Assembly: GCA_963169355.1 (NCBI GenBank)
Contig: CAUJCR010000012.1
Location: forward strand, 1-64,000
Source: Bacteroidota bacterium
GTDB taxonomy: Bacteria; Bacteroidota; Bacteroidia; B-17B0; Aurantibacillaceae
Length of the DNA stretch: 64,000 nt
Reading direction: 5' to 3'
Below the pieces are notes generated by a model. That model searched no databases. It saw only the letters and a program-made list of their open reading frames with translations, and was not told where the DNA came from. Below, piece after piece: positions 35,018 to 44,524 of the stretch. The position numbers were made by a program, and so were the translations under genes. How positions within the stretch are numbered: position 1 is the first letter of the stretch; every line of letters starts with the position of its first letter.

Positions 35018-38000
35018 ATGCAAAAAGTACATATATCAATATTTATTAAACAATTTGTCCTCATAATACTGTGTTTTTGCTTATCTATCGGGCATTCTCA
35101 AAGTAATAGTAGTAAAAACAACCAATTACAAACACCTTCATCTAAATCGATTGAAGAAACTGTTAAAAATGAAGCCTTTTTTACTAAAACTTTTCGTGAC
35201 TCCGAAAAAAAACTACTACCATATTATTCTGAACGATATGCTCTACAAGGAAATACCGCACCTTTCATGCAAATTGAAGCTACACAAATTAGAGAGTTAA
35301 CTACTTCAGAATTAAAAGAAATTGAAGATTGTAAACCTTATATTACATCAGAATTTAGAATTGAAAGTTATGTAGCAACGGCTCGTTTTCAAAAATACCT
35401 CTATTCTCATATTATTGCGGTTCGACTAAACCCAAACACTAATAAATATGAGGGATTAGTTCAATATAACCCAACATGGGATTTGAGTAAACCGAATAGC
35501 AATATCCAGCAAAAACAAATACAATCAACTCAAACATTCTCGGTTGCCAACTCATCTGTATTAGCAAGTGGCAACTGGTATAAAATTGCAGTTACAAAAA
35601 ATGGTGTTTATAAGTTAGATAAAACAGCGTTAACTAAATTAGGTATTAATGTTACAAGCATCGATCCACGTCATATTAGAATTTATGGAAATGGTGGAAA
35701 ATTATTACCCGAAGCCAATAGTAAGTTTAGATATGATGATTTATTAGAAAACGCTATCGTGGTAGTGGGCGAAGCTGATGGAAAATTTGATGCAAATGAT
35801 TATGTTTTATTTTATGGGGAAGGCACCGATCAATGGTATAAAAAAACAGGTTCTGCCATGCCTTTCTCTCATCAATTGCATTATTTTAGCGACACCTCTT
35901 ATTATTTTATTACAACTGATTTAGGGAATGGTAAACGAATTACCTCTCAAAACACATTAGTAAATAGTCCGAATACAACCACAAGCACACAAGATTTTTA
36001 TGATTATCATGAACAAAACACCACTAACCTTGTAAAAAGTGGCAGAGAATTTTATGGCGAAAAATTTGATATTACAACTAGTTATAATTTTTCGTTTAAT
36101 ATACCTGATGCAGTTGTAGGTGATAGTGTTTATGTGTATGGTAGCGTGTTAAGCAGGTGTGGTCCACCACAACTAAATTCAGTTTATAATTTTAGTTTCA
36201 ATTCTGGTACATTTGCAGTTACCTGTGCTACTACTTCTATTAGTTCGTACCTTGCTGATGTTGGGTATCCTGGCGAATCTTGGAAGGGAGGCATTTTATC
36301 ATCTAGTTATTTAACTGTAAATGTATCTAAACAAACTTCGCAAGCAGTGGGTTGGTTAGACAAAATTGAATTTTGTGCTCGACGCAACTTAATTTTTAAT
36401 CAATTTCAATTTAATTTCAGAGATAGAAAGACAGTATTAGGAAGTGGGAGTTTTGCTAAATATATTATAACCAATAACAATAGTGTAACCCCCACCATTT
36501 GGGATGTAACTGATAAATTAAATATTAAAGAACAGCTTGTAAATATTAATAGTAATCAATTAGATTTTACAGCAACATCTGACTCATTAAGGGAGTTTGT
36601 AGCATTTACAAGTGCTTTAACATACACACCTGCTTTATATGGTATTATTGAAAACCAAAACTTACATGCTGTACAACAAGCAGATTACATTATTGTAACA
36701 CATCCTTCATTTTTATCTCATGCTCAACGTTTAGCAAAACTGCATCAAGATTATGATTCATTAACTTATGTGATTGCTACAACTAATCAAATTTATAATG
36801 AATTTTCTTCGGGAACACCTGATATAGGTGCTATTAGAGATTTTGCAAGGATGCTGTATTTTAGACCAAGTAATCCAAATCAATCCGCAAAATATTTACT
36901 ATTGTTAGGCGATGGCTCCTATAAAAACAAGGATATTAATGTTTCTGGGAACACAGCCCTAGTACCTACCTATCAAACACCTAACTCTTGGTCATACACT
37001 AGCTCATTTGTTTCTGATGACTATTTCGGTATGATGGATATAAATGAAGGAACTGTAAGCGGATCAGATGCTGTAGATATAGGTGTTGGAAGAATAATGG
37101 CACATAACACATCAGAGGCAGATGCTATTATTTCTAAAATTGAGCATTACTATAAATTAAATCATGGGTTTGATCCAAATGCTATTGAATCATCATGTGT
37201 AACTGCCGAAAACGATTATCCTCAAGGCGATTGGAGAAATTGGGTTTGTTTTTTGGCGGATGATGAAGATAGAAATTTACATTTTAATGCCGCTAATGCT
37301 TTAGCCGACAAAGTGTATAATTTTAATAAACTATACAACGTAGATAAAATATTTATTGATGCTTATGTTCAATACTCTACTCCTGGAGGCGATCGTTATC
37401 CTGATGCAGTTAATGACCTAAACCGAAGAGTAGAAAAAGGCGCGTTAATTGTAAATTACACTGGTCACGGCGGTGAATTAGGGCTTACAGAAGAACGTAT
37501 TTTAGAAGTTTCACAAATATTAGAATGGAAAAATAAAAATAATCTACCTCTATTTGTAACCGCCACTTGTGAGTTTAGTCGCTACGACGACCCCGATAGA
37601 ACTTCGGCTGGCGAGTATTGTTTATTAAACCCAAATGGTGGTGCCATTGCTTTACTTACAACGGTGAGGTTAGCCTTTTCTGGCCCCAATGCCATCTTAA
37701 ATGATAAACTATTTGACTATGCATTAACCCCTATGAGTAATGGTAAAATGCCTCATTTGGGTGATATCTATCAACAAACTAAGTCGGTTGTGCTTGGTTT
37801 AGTTTATATTAATTTTGCATTACTAGGAGATCCCGCATTAAAACTAGCGTATCCTCAACAACGAGTATATACCTCAACTATTAACTCACAAACCTTATCT
37901 GTAAGTTCTAGCGACACTTTACGGGCCTTATCTTTAATTACCGTAAGCGGTTACGTAGGCGATAAACTAGGTAATAAGCTTTCAAATTTTAATGGCGTTG

Positions 38001-38953
38001 TTTATCCTACAGTATTTGATAAAGAAAAAACAATTTACACTCTAGGAAACGATCCAAATCCAAGCACAGGTTCTTATCCAGCGCCTTTCATACTTCAAAA
38101 AAATAATATTTATAGAGGTAAATCTGAGGTAAAAAATGGAGATTTTAGTTTTTCGTTTTTAGTACCTAAAGATATATCCTACTCATTTGGTAAAGGAAAA
38201 ATTAGTTATTATGCTCATAACGGAGTAACCGATGCTCAAGGATATTATGATAAAGTAGTAGTAGGGGGTTCAAACCCTAATGCTGCTAGCGATAATCAAG
38301 GACCAATTATTAATTTATTTATGAATGATGAGCGTTTTGTATCTGGAGGTACAACAAATGAATCTCCAAAAATTTACGCCAAAGTTTCTGACGAAAGCGG
38401 TATTAATACCATAGGAACCGGAATTGGGCACGATATTGTAGCTGTTATTGATGAGAATACAAAAAATGCCATTGTGTTAAATGATTTTTATGTATCTGAC
38501 TTAAACACCTTTCAATCTGGAAAAATTAGATATCCTTTAAATAGTTTATCAGAAGGAAATCATACGCTTAGCATAAAAGTATGGGATGTGCAAAATAATT
38601 CATCAAACACAAAAATAGATTTTGTAGTTGCTAATCAAGAAGACCTAGCAATAACACATATCTTAAATTACCCTAATCCATTTACAACAAAAACTAAATT
38701 TTTTATTGAACATAACCAATGTTGTACAGATTTAAAAGTTGTTATACAAATTTATACCATATCGGGTAAAATGGTAAAATCAATAGTTAAAACAATAAAT
38801 AACGAAGGATTTCGTTATGATGGCATAGAATGGGATGGAAAAGATGAATTTGGAGATAAATTGGCAAGAGGCGTTTATATCTATAAAGTCTCCGTTACCG
38901 ATTCGAATAAGAAAAAAGCAGAAAAAATAGAAAAATTGGTAATTCTAAATTAA
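35018..38953 (+). CDS. porU: T9SS sortase PorU (C25 gingipain-like)
   Basis: 1311 residues from the ATG at 35018; the frame opens with a TTG at 34988, but the ATG gives a signal peptide MQKVHISIFIKQFVLIILCF. A long beta-rich N-terminal region (to about 560) precedes the C25 caspase-like domain. The catalytic dyad is visible as His in NYTGHGGELG (about residue 817) and Cys in ATCEFSRYDDPDR (about 851). C-terminal Ig-like domains end with an FlgD-type segment (YNGIEWDGKDEFGDKLARGVYIYKV-like, here shortened). PorU cleaves T9SS sorting domains from cargo at the cell surface and joins A-LPS. porV follows after 44 bp. Confidence 0.94.
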   Translation: MQKVHISIFIKQFVLIILCFCLSIGHSQSNSSKNNQLQTPSSKSIEETVKNEAFFTKTFRDSEKKLLPYYSERYALQGNTAPFMQIEATQIRELTTSELKEIEDCKPYITSEFRIESYVATARFQKYLYSHIIAVRLNPNTNKYEGLVQYNPTWDLSKPNSNIQQKQIQSTQTFSVANSSVLASGNWYKIAVTKNGVYKLDKTALTKLGINVTSIDPRHIRIYGNGGKLLPEANSKFRYDDLLENAIVVVGEADGKFDANDYVLFYGEGTDQWYKKTGSAMPFSHQLHYFSDTSYYFITTDLGNGKRITSQNTLVNSPNTTTSTQDFYDYHEQNTTNLVKSGREFYGEKFDITTSYNFSFNIPDAVVGDSVYVYGSVLSRCGPPQLNSVYNFSFNSGTFAVTCATTSISSYLADVGYPGESWKGGILSSSYLTVNVSKQTSQAVGWLDKIEFCARRNLIFNQFQFNFRDRKTVLGSGSFAKYIITNNNSVTPTIWDVTDKLNIKEQLVNINSNQLDFTATSDSLREFVAFTSALTYTPALYGIIENQNLHAVQQADYIIVTHPSFLSHAQRLAKLHQDYDSLTYVIATTNQIYNEFSSGTPDIGAIRDFARMLYFRPSNPNQSAKYLLLLGDGSYKNKDINVSGNTALVPTYQTPNSWSYTSSFVSDDYFGMMDINEGTVSGSDAVDIGVGRIMAHNTSEADAIISKIEHYYKLNHGFDPNAIESSCVTAENDYPQGDWRNWVCFLADDEDRNLHFNAANALADKVYNFNKLYNVDKIFIDAYVQYSTPGGDRYPDAVNDLNRRVEKGALIVNYTGHGGELGLTEERILEVSQILEWKNKNNLPLFVTATCEFSRYDDPDRTSAGEYCLLNPNGGAIALLTTVRLAFSGPNAILNDKLFDYALTPMSNGKMPHLGDIYQQTKSVVLGLVYINFALLGDPALKLAYPQQRVYTSTINSQTLSVSSSDTLRALSLITVSGYVGDKLGNKLSNFNGVVYPTVFDKEKTIYTLGNDPNPSTGSYPAPFILQKNNIYRGKSEVKNGDFSFSFLVPKDISYSFGKGKISYYAHNGVTDAQGYYDKVVVGGSNPNAASDNQGPIINLFMNDERFVSGGTTNESPKIYAKVSDESGINTIGTGIGHDIVAVIDENTKNAIVLNDFYVSDLNTFQSGKIRYPLNSLSEGNHTLSIKVWDVQNNSSNTKIDFVVANQEDLAITHILNYPNPFTTKTKFFIEHNQCCTDLKVVIQIYTISGKMVKSIVKTINNEGFRYDGIEWDGKDEFGDKLARGVYIYKVSVTDSNKKKAEKIEKLVILN

Positions 38954-38956
38954 TTA

Positions 38957-38964
38957 TATCTTTG
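38957..38964 (+). promoter_or_regulatory. Putative promoter box of porV
   Basis: TATCTTTG matches TAnnTTTG, with a TTG at 38936-38938 18 bp upstream. Part of it follows the porU stop, giving porV its own promoter. The ATG is 33 bp downstream. Confidence 0.5.
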
Positions 38965-38997
38965 AAGTCCGTTTTTTAAATTAAATTTGGAACATAC

Positions 38998-40260
38998 ATG
39001 CAAAAAATTATCATAGGAACTGTTGGAACGAGTTTGTTGTTTACATCACAAATGATAGCACAATCAAGCAGTTCAAGTAAACTATCAACACAAGATTTAA
39101 GTGGTAGAGTTAACACCATTACTACCGCTGTTCCTTTTTTGATGATAACTCCAGACTCTCGGCAAGGAGGTATGGGTGAAGTTGGAGTGGCTACACCTTC
39201 CGATGGAAATAGCATACACTGGAACTCTGCAAAACTAGCTTTTGCTGAAAAGAAAGCGGGTGCTGCCATATCTGTTACTCCATGGTTACGCCAATTGGTG
39301 CCAGATATTTATTTATATTATGTATCAGGTTACTCTAAGATTAGTAAAACACAAGCGGTAGCAGCCTCAATGCGTTATTTTTCATTAGGTAATATCGTAT
39401 TTACGGATATTGTTGGAAATACCACTGGGCAATTTAAACCAAATGAATTTGCATTTGATGCTGCATTTTCACAAAAATTATCCGAAGTATTTTCAGTTGG
39501 ATTAGCCGCAAGATATATTCGTTCTAATTTAACAGGTAATTATACACTCAACAATGGGCAAACAACCAAACCTGGTTACTCGGTTGCTGTTGATTTAGGT
39601 TTATATTATCAATCTAAAAAATTAAAAATAAACGACAAAAAAGCCATTGCAACTGCGGGGTTAGCTATTACAAATATTGGTTCAAAAATTTCATACTCAG
39701 TTAAAAAAGATTTTATTCCAATTAATTTAAGATTAGGTGCTGGTTTAAAACAAATTATTGATGATAATAACACCTTTGGAATATATGCCGATGTAAATAA
39801 GTTACTTGTACCCACACAACCAGTATATTTAAAAACATCTACTGGCTTAGATTCTATCAACTACTCTACTAATGAAAAAATTATCTTAGCAGGAAAAAAT
39901 CCAGATGTGGCTGTACCTAAAGGCATGCTTCAATCGTTTAACGATGCACCAGGTGGTGGCAAAGAAGAATTAAATGAAATTAATTGGAGTGTTGGATTTG
40001 AATACTGGTATGCTAATACTTTTGCGGTAAGAGGTGGATATTTTAATGAATCTAAAACCAAAGGGAATCGTAAATTTTTTACAGCAGGTATTGGTGTAAG
40101 GTATAATGTGTTTGGATTAGATATGGCTTATTTAATTCCTATCACACAACGTAACCCATTACAAAACACTTTACGTTTTACTTTAACTTTTGATTTTGCA
40201 TCATTTAAAAATCAAAATAAAGAAGAAGCTGCACCAGCTGCCTCTAACTTAAATCCTTAA
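38998..40260 (+). CDS. porV: T9SS outer-membrane protein PorV
   Basis: 420 residues. Signal peptide MQKIIIGTVGTSLLFTSQMIAQ. FadL-like beta-barrel with the PorV hallmarks VPFLMITPDSRQGGMGEVGVAT, SIHWNSAKLAF, ISVTPWLRQLVPDIYLYYVSGY and FSLGNIVFTD, and a C-terminal aromatic strand. PorV carries cargo from the Sov/SprA translocon to PorU. The order porU-porV is typical of Bacteroidota. The stop overlaps the convergent DUF2279 stop by 4 bp. Confidence 0.95.
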   Translation: MQKIIIGTVGTSLLFTSQMIAQSSSSSKLSTQDLSGRVNTITTAVPFLMITPDSRQGGMGEVGVATPSDGNSIHWNSAKLAFAEKKAGAAISVTPWLRQLVPDIYLYYVSGYSKISKTQAVAASMRYFSLGNIVFTDIVGNTTGQFKPNEFAFDAAFSQKLSEVFSVGLAARYIRSNLTGNYTLNNGQTTKPGYSVAVDLGLYYQSKKLKINDKKAIATAGLAITNIGSKISYSVKKDFIPINLRLGAGLKQIIDDNNTFGIYADVNKLLVPTQPVYLKTSTGLDSINYSTNEKIILAGKNPDVAVPKGMLQSFNDAPGGGKEELNEINWSVGFEYWYANTFAVRGGYFNESKTKGNRKFFTAGIGVRYNVFGLDMAYLIPITQRNPLQNTLRFTLTFDFASFKNQNKEEAAPAASNLNP

Positions 40261-41150
40261 TAGTAATTTACTTTTAATTTACCTTCGCTTAACTCTATAT
40301 TAGGGAATGGTAGTTTAATAATGTTTAACGCATTGAATACAGTTTTCAAAAATTTAGATTTTACTGGTATTCTGTTTAAATCTACATCTAATGAAAAATA
40401 GGCTTGGCGGTATCTGTTATAATTAATTACCTTTCCTGTTTCATCTTCAATTAAAATATTATTATAACGCGCACCCAACATACCATCGGCGCCATAGCCA
40501 AAAGCAAAACTTAACCATTTTGGGAATCGAGTTTCTTGTTTCATAAAACTAGAAGGATTAATACTTAACCAATACGTTTGCCCATTGTAATCTTTTAAAA
40601 TTTGTGTGCTTAAACTTTTACCTAATAAATCTGGGCGATATTGTGCAAAGGGTGATGTATAAAAAGAAAACTTAAGTTGGATGCGTTGTTGATTCCATAT
40701 TGCTTTTTGACCAATCGCAACGCCCGTACCAATTGCATTAGCTAACATATCACCCCAGCTAAATCCCCACGCTGTGCTGTAAGCATCCATCATTTCAATA
40801 GCAGTCATATAGGCAAAACCACTTAAACCACCTACAAAAATTTGCGTGTTTTTTTTATACCCAGCCCACTGCATATAATCCATCATCAATCTAGCGGTTT
40901 GATAATTAGAAAGCACATGACCACATTTATCCATTTGAAGCCACTCATCATTATCGTCAAAAAAATGGAAAGCAGATTTGTGATAATCTTCATACCAAGC
41001 CTGATTTAAGTATATGAGAGAACCCGTAGCTAATGGAACACAAGTTAATCCGAGAGCTAATTTTCTTTTTTTAAATACTAAACTAGAATCTGAAGCTTTA
41101 ACTTGTAATCCTAAGAAACAAAAAGAAATTATGAAACACCTTAACAACAA
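40257..41150 (-). CDS. DUF2279 family exported protein
   Basis: 297 residues. A hydrophobic N-terminus (CFIISFCFLGLQVKAS) is a signal peptide. The family core is present: MDKCGHVLSNYQTARLMMDY (His in a helix), GGLSGFAYMTAIEMMDAY, WGFSWGDMLANAIGTGVA and RPDLLGKSLSTQILKDYNG. The family, related to YfiM, has no assigned function; the conserved Asp/His/Glu suggest a membrane or periplasmic enzyme. No ATG exists before the signal: the frame starts with tandem TTG codons at 41150 and 41147, so translation probably uses TTG. It lies between the convergent porV and the upstream GH3 gene. Confidence 0.8.
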   Translation of the reverse strand: MLLRCFIISFCFLGLQVKASDSSLVFKKRKLALGLTCVPLATGSLIYLNQAWYEDYHKSAFHFFDDNDEWLQMDKCGHVLSNYQTARLMMDYMQWAGYKKNTQIFVGGLSGFAYMTAIEMMDAYSTAWGFSWGDMLANAIGTGVAIGQKAIWNQQRIQLKFSFYTSPFAQYRPDLLGKSLSTQILKDYNGQTYWLSINPSSFMKQETRFPKWLSFAFGYGADGMLGARYNNILIEDETGKVINYNRYRQAYFSLDVDLNRIPVKSKFLKTVFNALNIIKLPFPNIELSEGKLKVNYY

Positions 41151-41190
41151 TTGAAATAAAATTTAAGCCTAAATTAATAAAAGTTTTAAT

Positions 41191-41208
41191 TAAACCCAGA
41201 TTGTGCAT
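41191..41208. repeat. Solo end of the palindromic repeat
   Basis: TAAACCCAGATTGTGCAT repeats the terminal inverted repeat of the 174-bp element. The rest of the element is absent. It ends at the stop codon (41209-41211) of the GH3-family gene. Confidence 0.6.
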
Positions 41209-42723
41209 TTATTTAGCAGAGTAAAATTTAATAATATCATCTACAATGGTTCGATTATTATTTAAACGAGGCACTTTAAACTGACCACCTAAACGATTAT
41301 TAGCTTTAAGCCAGTTGTAAAATGTGCCTTTTGGTAATACTCTTATCATTGGAGCTTTTAAAATATAGTTATTAAATCGTTTAGCTTCATAATCGCTATT
41401 CATTTGTTTTAAAGATTCATCCAACACGTTATTAAAATAATCTAAATTATTGGGATGATGCTCAAACTCAATTAACCACTCATGAGCCCCCGTTGTTTCA
41501 TTCATAAATACAGGCGCTACGGTATAATCATTAATATATGCTCTGGTTTTTTCGCAAGCTAACTTTAATGCGTGCTCGGCATTATGAATCATTAATTCTT
41601 CGCCAAAGGCATTAATATATTGTTTTGTACGACCCGTAATTACAAAACGATAAGGATTGGTATTTGTAAACTTGATAGTATCTCCTATTTGATAACGCCA
41701 TAAACCAGCATTGGTAGTAATTAACATGGCATAATCTTTCTCTTTTTTCACTTCCGATAAATGATATACGGTTGGGTTTTCTTTTTGCAAATCGGAGGTT
41801 TGAATAAATTCGTAATAAATACCATAATCCAACATTAACAACATTTCATCACTCTCACGTTCATCTTGTATCCCAAAAAATCCTTCGGAGGCGCTATATA
41901 ATTGCATAAACGCAACTTTGTTATTATTAAATAACTGATCAAATAGTTGGCGATAAGGTGTAAAACTAACGCCACCATGAAAATACACTTCTAAATTTGG
42001 CCATATATCTTTAAGGTTATCTACTTTCTTTAATTCTAAAATTCTTTTAATGAGAACCAACATCCAGCTAGGAACTCCTGCTAAACTTGTTACATTTTCA
42101 TTGGCCATAGAGTGTGCCATCTTCTCTAATTTCTCTTCCCAATTTTCCATTAAAGCAATATCAACATCAGGTGCTCTAAAATATTCTGCCCACATGGGTA
42201 AGTTTTGAATAATAATAGCGCTTACATCACCATGATACGAATCGTGTTGCCCGAAATTATCTATTTTGTAACTACCTCCTAATGCCAAATTTTTTCCTGT
42301 AAACAATTTTGTATTTTCATTATTTACACAATGAAACGTAATCATATCGCGCCCTCCATTATAATGACAGCCATCTAAAAATTCTTTGGTTACAGGAATA
42401 AACTTACTCTTATCCGTTGTGCCACTACTTTTAGCAAACCATTTAATCTCACTAGGCCACAACAAATTCTGTTCACCTCGTCTAGTTCTTTCTATCAATG
42501 GTTTTAAACTTTCATAATCATGTACGGGAATTTGAGATTTAAAATCATGGTAATTTTTAATCGTTTGAAATCCGAATTTCTTTCCTATTTCAGTATCTTT
42601 TGCCGTGACAACTAATGTTTGTAACCATTCTTCTTGTACATCGTGAGGATATTTCATAAAAAGCTCAATTTGGTGCATGCGCTTTTTCATAAACCAAGAT
42701 GCAATAGAATTAAGTATAGCCAT
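41209..42723 (-). CDS. GH3 auxin-responsive-promoter family adenylate-forming protein
   Basis: 504 residues, the usual length of bacterial GH3 proteins. The family adenylates carboxylates and may conjugate them to amino acids; plant members conjugate auxin and jasmonate, the bacterial substrate is unknown. Seen motifs are the ATP loop AKSSGTTDKSKFIPVT, LYSASEGFFGIQ, ITTNAGLWRYQIGDTIKF and FVITGRTKQYINAFGEELM. It is common in Bacteroidota. A -7 box (42731-42738) sits only 7 bp before the ATG, implying an extremely short leader. The stop abuts a solo repeat end. Confidence 0.9.
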   Translation of the reverse strand: MAILNSIASWFMKKRMHQIELFMKYPHDVQEEWLQTLVVTAKDTEIGKKFGFQTIKNYHDFKSQIPVHDYESLKPLIERTRRGEQNLLWPSEIKWFAKSSGTTDKSKFIPVTKEFLDGCHYNGGRDMITFHCVNNENTKLFTGKNLALGGSYKIDNFGQHDSYHGDVSAIIIQNLPMWAEYFRAPDVDIALMENWEEKLEKMAHSMANENVTSLAGVPSWMLVLIKRILELKKVDNLKDIWPNLEVYFHGGVSFTPYRQLFDQLFNNNKVAFMQLYSASEGFFGIQDERESDEMLLMLDYGIYYEFIQTSDLQKENPTVYHLSEVKKEKDYAMLITTNAGLWRYQIGDTIKFTNTNPYRFVITGRTKQYINAFGEELMIHNAEHALKLACEKTRAYINDYTVAPVFMNETTGAHEWLIEFEHHPNNLDYFNNVLDESLKQMNSDYEAKRFNNYILKAPMIRVLPKGTFYNWLKANNRLGGQFKVPRLNNNRTIVDDIIKFYSAK

Positions 42724-42730
42724 AATGTTA

Positions 42731-42738
42731 CAAAGTTA
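42731..42738 (-). promoter_or_regulatory. Putative promoter box of the GH3-family gene
   Basis: Minus strand TAACTTTG (TAnnTTTG). The ATG at 42723 follows 7 bp later, so initiation would be leaderless or nearly so. The upstream part of the promoter would lie in the palindromic repeat. Confidence 0.4.
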
Positions 42739-42753
42739 AAATTAAATATTACT

Positions 42754-42928
42754 TTAACCCAGATTGTACATTAGCAATTCTATTACGATCTAAAAAAACC
42801 TGCAAAATATGAAGCTTCGCAACTTTTTCTCTTTCACCGTAGTAGTAGCTACGCTTCATTCGTAAGAGTTCATATTTTATTGGGTTTTAAATTCTCACTA
42901 CTAATTTCTAATGTACAATCTGGGTTTA
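42754..42928. repeat. 175-bp nested palindromic repeat element, copy 2 (inverted)
   Basis: It is the reverse-orientation copy of the element at 2784-2957, about 89 percent identical by eye, with one 1-bp length difference. Its ends (GTACATTAG at 42766-42774 and CTAATGTAC inside the right arm) pair perfectly, where copy 1 has GTGCATTAG and CTAATGCAT. The inner AAAATATGAA/TTCATATTTT pair and the central CGTAG/CTACG stem are kept. It fills the gap between the GH3 gene and polX; the last bases include the polX stop codon. Confidence 0.9.
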
Positions 42929-44524
42929 ACTTTTGTGTTTTAAAAATTGCTCAAAGCTTTGCAAATCCATTGTATTTAAACATGCCTCTTTAGTAAGCAA
43001 TCCTTTTCTAGCAACTAAAGTACCATAACGCATATCGTGATAACCATTAAGTTGATGTGCATCAGGATTTATAGAAATCATCACACCCTTTTCTAAACAA
43101 TAAGGTATCCAGCGCCAATCAATATCCAAACGATAAGGATGTGCATTTAGCTCAATAACTACTTTATTGGCGGCGCAAGCATCAATAATTTTTTTATGAT
43201 TAATAGGATAGCCTGGTCTGCCTAATAATAAGCGACCTGTGGGATGACCTAAGATAGTGGTGTATGGATTTTCAATTGCTTTAATTAAACGAGTATTCGC
43301 TTTTTCTTCATCCATTTTTAAATTAGCATGAACAGAGGCCACAACAAAATCGAATGTTTTTAAGATAGCTTCTTCATAATCTAAATCGCCGTTTCCTAAA
43401 ATATCGCTTTCTATTCCTTTAAAAATTTTAAATGGAAATAATTCTTCATTTAGTTTATCAATTTCTTGATGTTGCAGTAGTATGGTTTCGGGTTTTAATC
43501 CATCGGCATACACAGCAGTTTGAGAATGGTCGCAGATACCTAAATATTGATAACCTAATTCTTTACAATACAAAGCCATTTCTTTTAAAGAATTCATACC
43601 ATCGCTATATGTTGTGTGATTGTGAAGAATGCCTTTTAAATCGCTGTACTCAATAAGTTGAGGGAGTTGAAATTGCTTTGCTTTTTCTAATTCAAATAAT
43701 CCCTCTCTTAACTCTGGTTCGCAATACTGAATATTGAGTGATTGATACACAGACTGTTCACTGTCGTATTTTTTTATTGCTAAATCCTTAAAATTTATTC
43801 CTTGTAAATGAGCTATGGTAGAAGATGTTTCTACTAATGTTTTATAATATAGATGGGGGTTTACTTTTATAAAATTGATGGGTATTGTATCCGATTCAAA
43901 TTCATCAATATCAATTTCTTCGTCGCCAATTAAAATGTCAATTTCTTCTATTGTTTCGCAACGGCGATGCATAGCACCTGTAAAACTTACTAAATCAGTA
44001 TGCTGTTTTAATTTATCAATAATAACTTGTCCTATTTTTTCGGCATAGGCATAATGATACCAGCCTGCATTTTTTTGTTTAAACTCAATATTTTGAATGA
44101 TGCTATTTTGCGTTTTTTCGCCAAATCCTTTTAACTCTACTAATCGATTTTCGTTACAGGCGTACAATAATTCGGTAACACTTTCCAACTCTAACTCTTT
44201 CCAAAGCTGTCGTACTTTTTTAGGTCCAAGTCCTTTTATGCCAAGCATTTCAATAACACCCTTTGGTGTTTGATGTATTAAATCGTTTAATTCTTTACTA
44301 GTACCAGTTGTATGGAATTCCAAAATTTTTTCAGCTAAGCTCTTCCCTATTCCATCAATTTTAGTTAAATCTTCTATTGTTTGATTAGATAAATCGATAC
44401 GTGTTTTACTTAATTTATAAGCCGCACTATTGATGGATTTTATTTTAAACGGATTTTCATTATGCAACTCCATTAATTTCCCTGTTAACTCAAGCGATTC
44501 AGCAATATCTTCGGTAGTCATCAT
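42926..44524 (-). CDS. PolX-like helix-hairpin-helix and PHP-domain protein
   Basis: 532 residues. Order: helix-hairpin-helix/8-kDa part (about 1-140; IDGIGKSLAEKI, IKGLGPKKVRQLW), polymerase palm (about 170-290) and a PHP phosphoesterase domain (about 295-532; LHNHTTYSDGM, GICDHSQ, VASVHANLKM, LGHPTGRL, ELNAHPYR, SINPDAHQ). PHP metal ligands look intact. In the palm, the expected DxD pair is E194-I-D196 within RRCETIEEIDILIG, and the segment where the third catalytic Asp should be reads INFIKVN, so polymerase activity is doubtful. The exonuclease may be the working part. The start overlaps the ispD stop (ATGA), so the two are coupled. The stop lies in the end of a repeat. Confidence 0.88.
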   Translation of the reverse strand: MMTTEDIAESLELTGKLMELHNENPFKIKSINSAAYKLSKTRIDLSNQTIEDLTKIDGIGKSLAEKILEFHTTGTSKELNDLIHQTPKGVIEMLGIKGLGPKKVRQLWKELELESVTELLYACNENRLVELKGFGEKTQNSIIQNIEFKQKNAGWYHYAYAEKIGQVIIDKLKQHTDLVSFTGAMHRRCETIEEIDILIGDEEIDIDEFESDTIPINFIKVNPHLYYKTLVETSSTIAHLQGINFKDLAIKKYDSEQSVYQSLNIQYCEPELREGLFELEKAKQFQLPQLIEYSDLKGILHNHTTYSDGMNSLKEMALYCKELGYQYLGICDHSQTAVYADGLKPETILLQHQEIDKLNEELFPFKIFKGIESDILGNGDLDYEEAILKTFDFVVASVHANLKMDEEKANTRLIKAIENPYTTILGHPTGRLLLGRPGYPINHKKIIDACAANKVVIELNAHPYRLDIDWRWIPYCLEKGVMISINPDAHQLNGYHDMRYGTLVARKGLLTKEACLNTMDLQSFEQFLKHKS

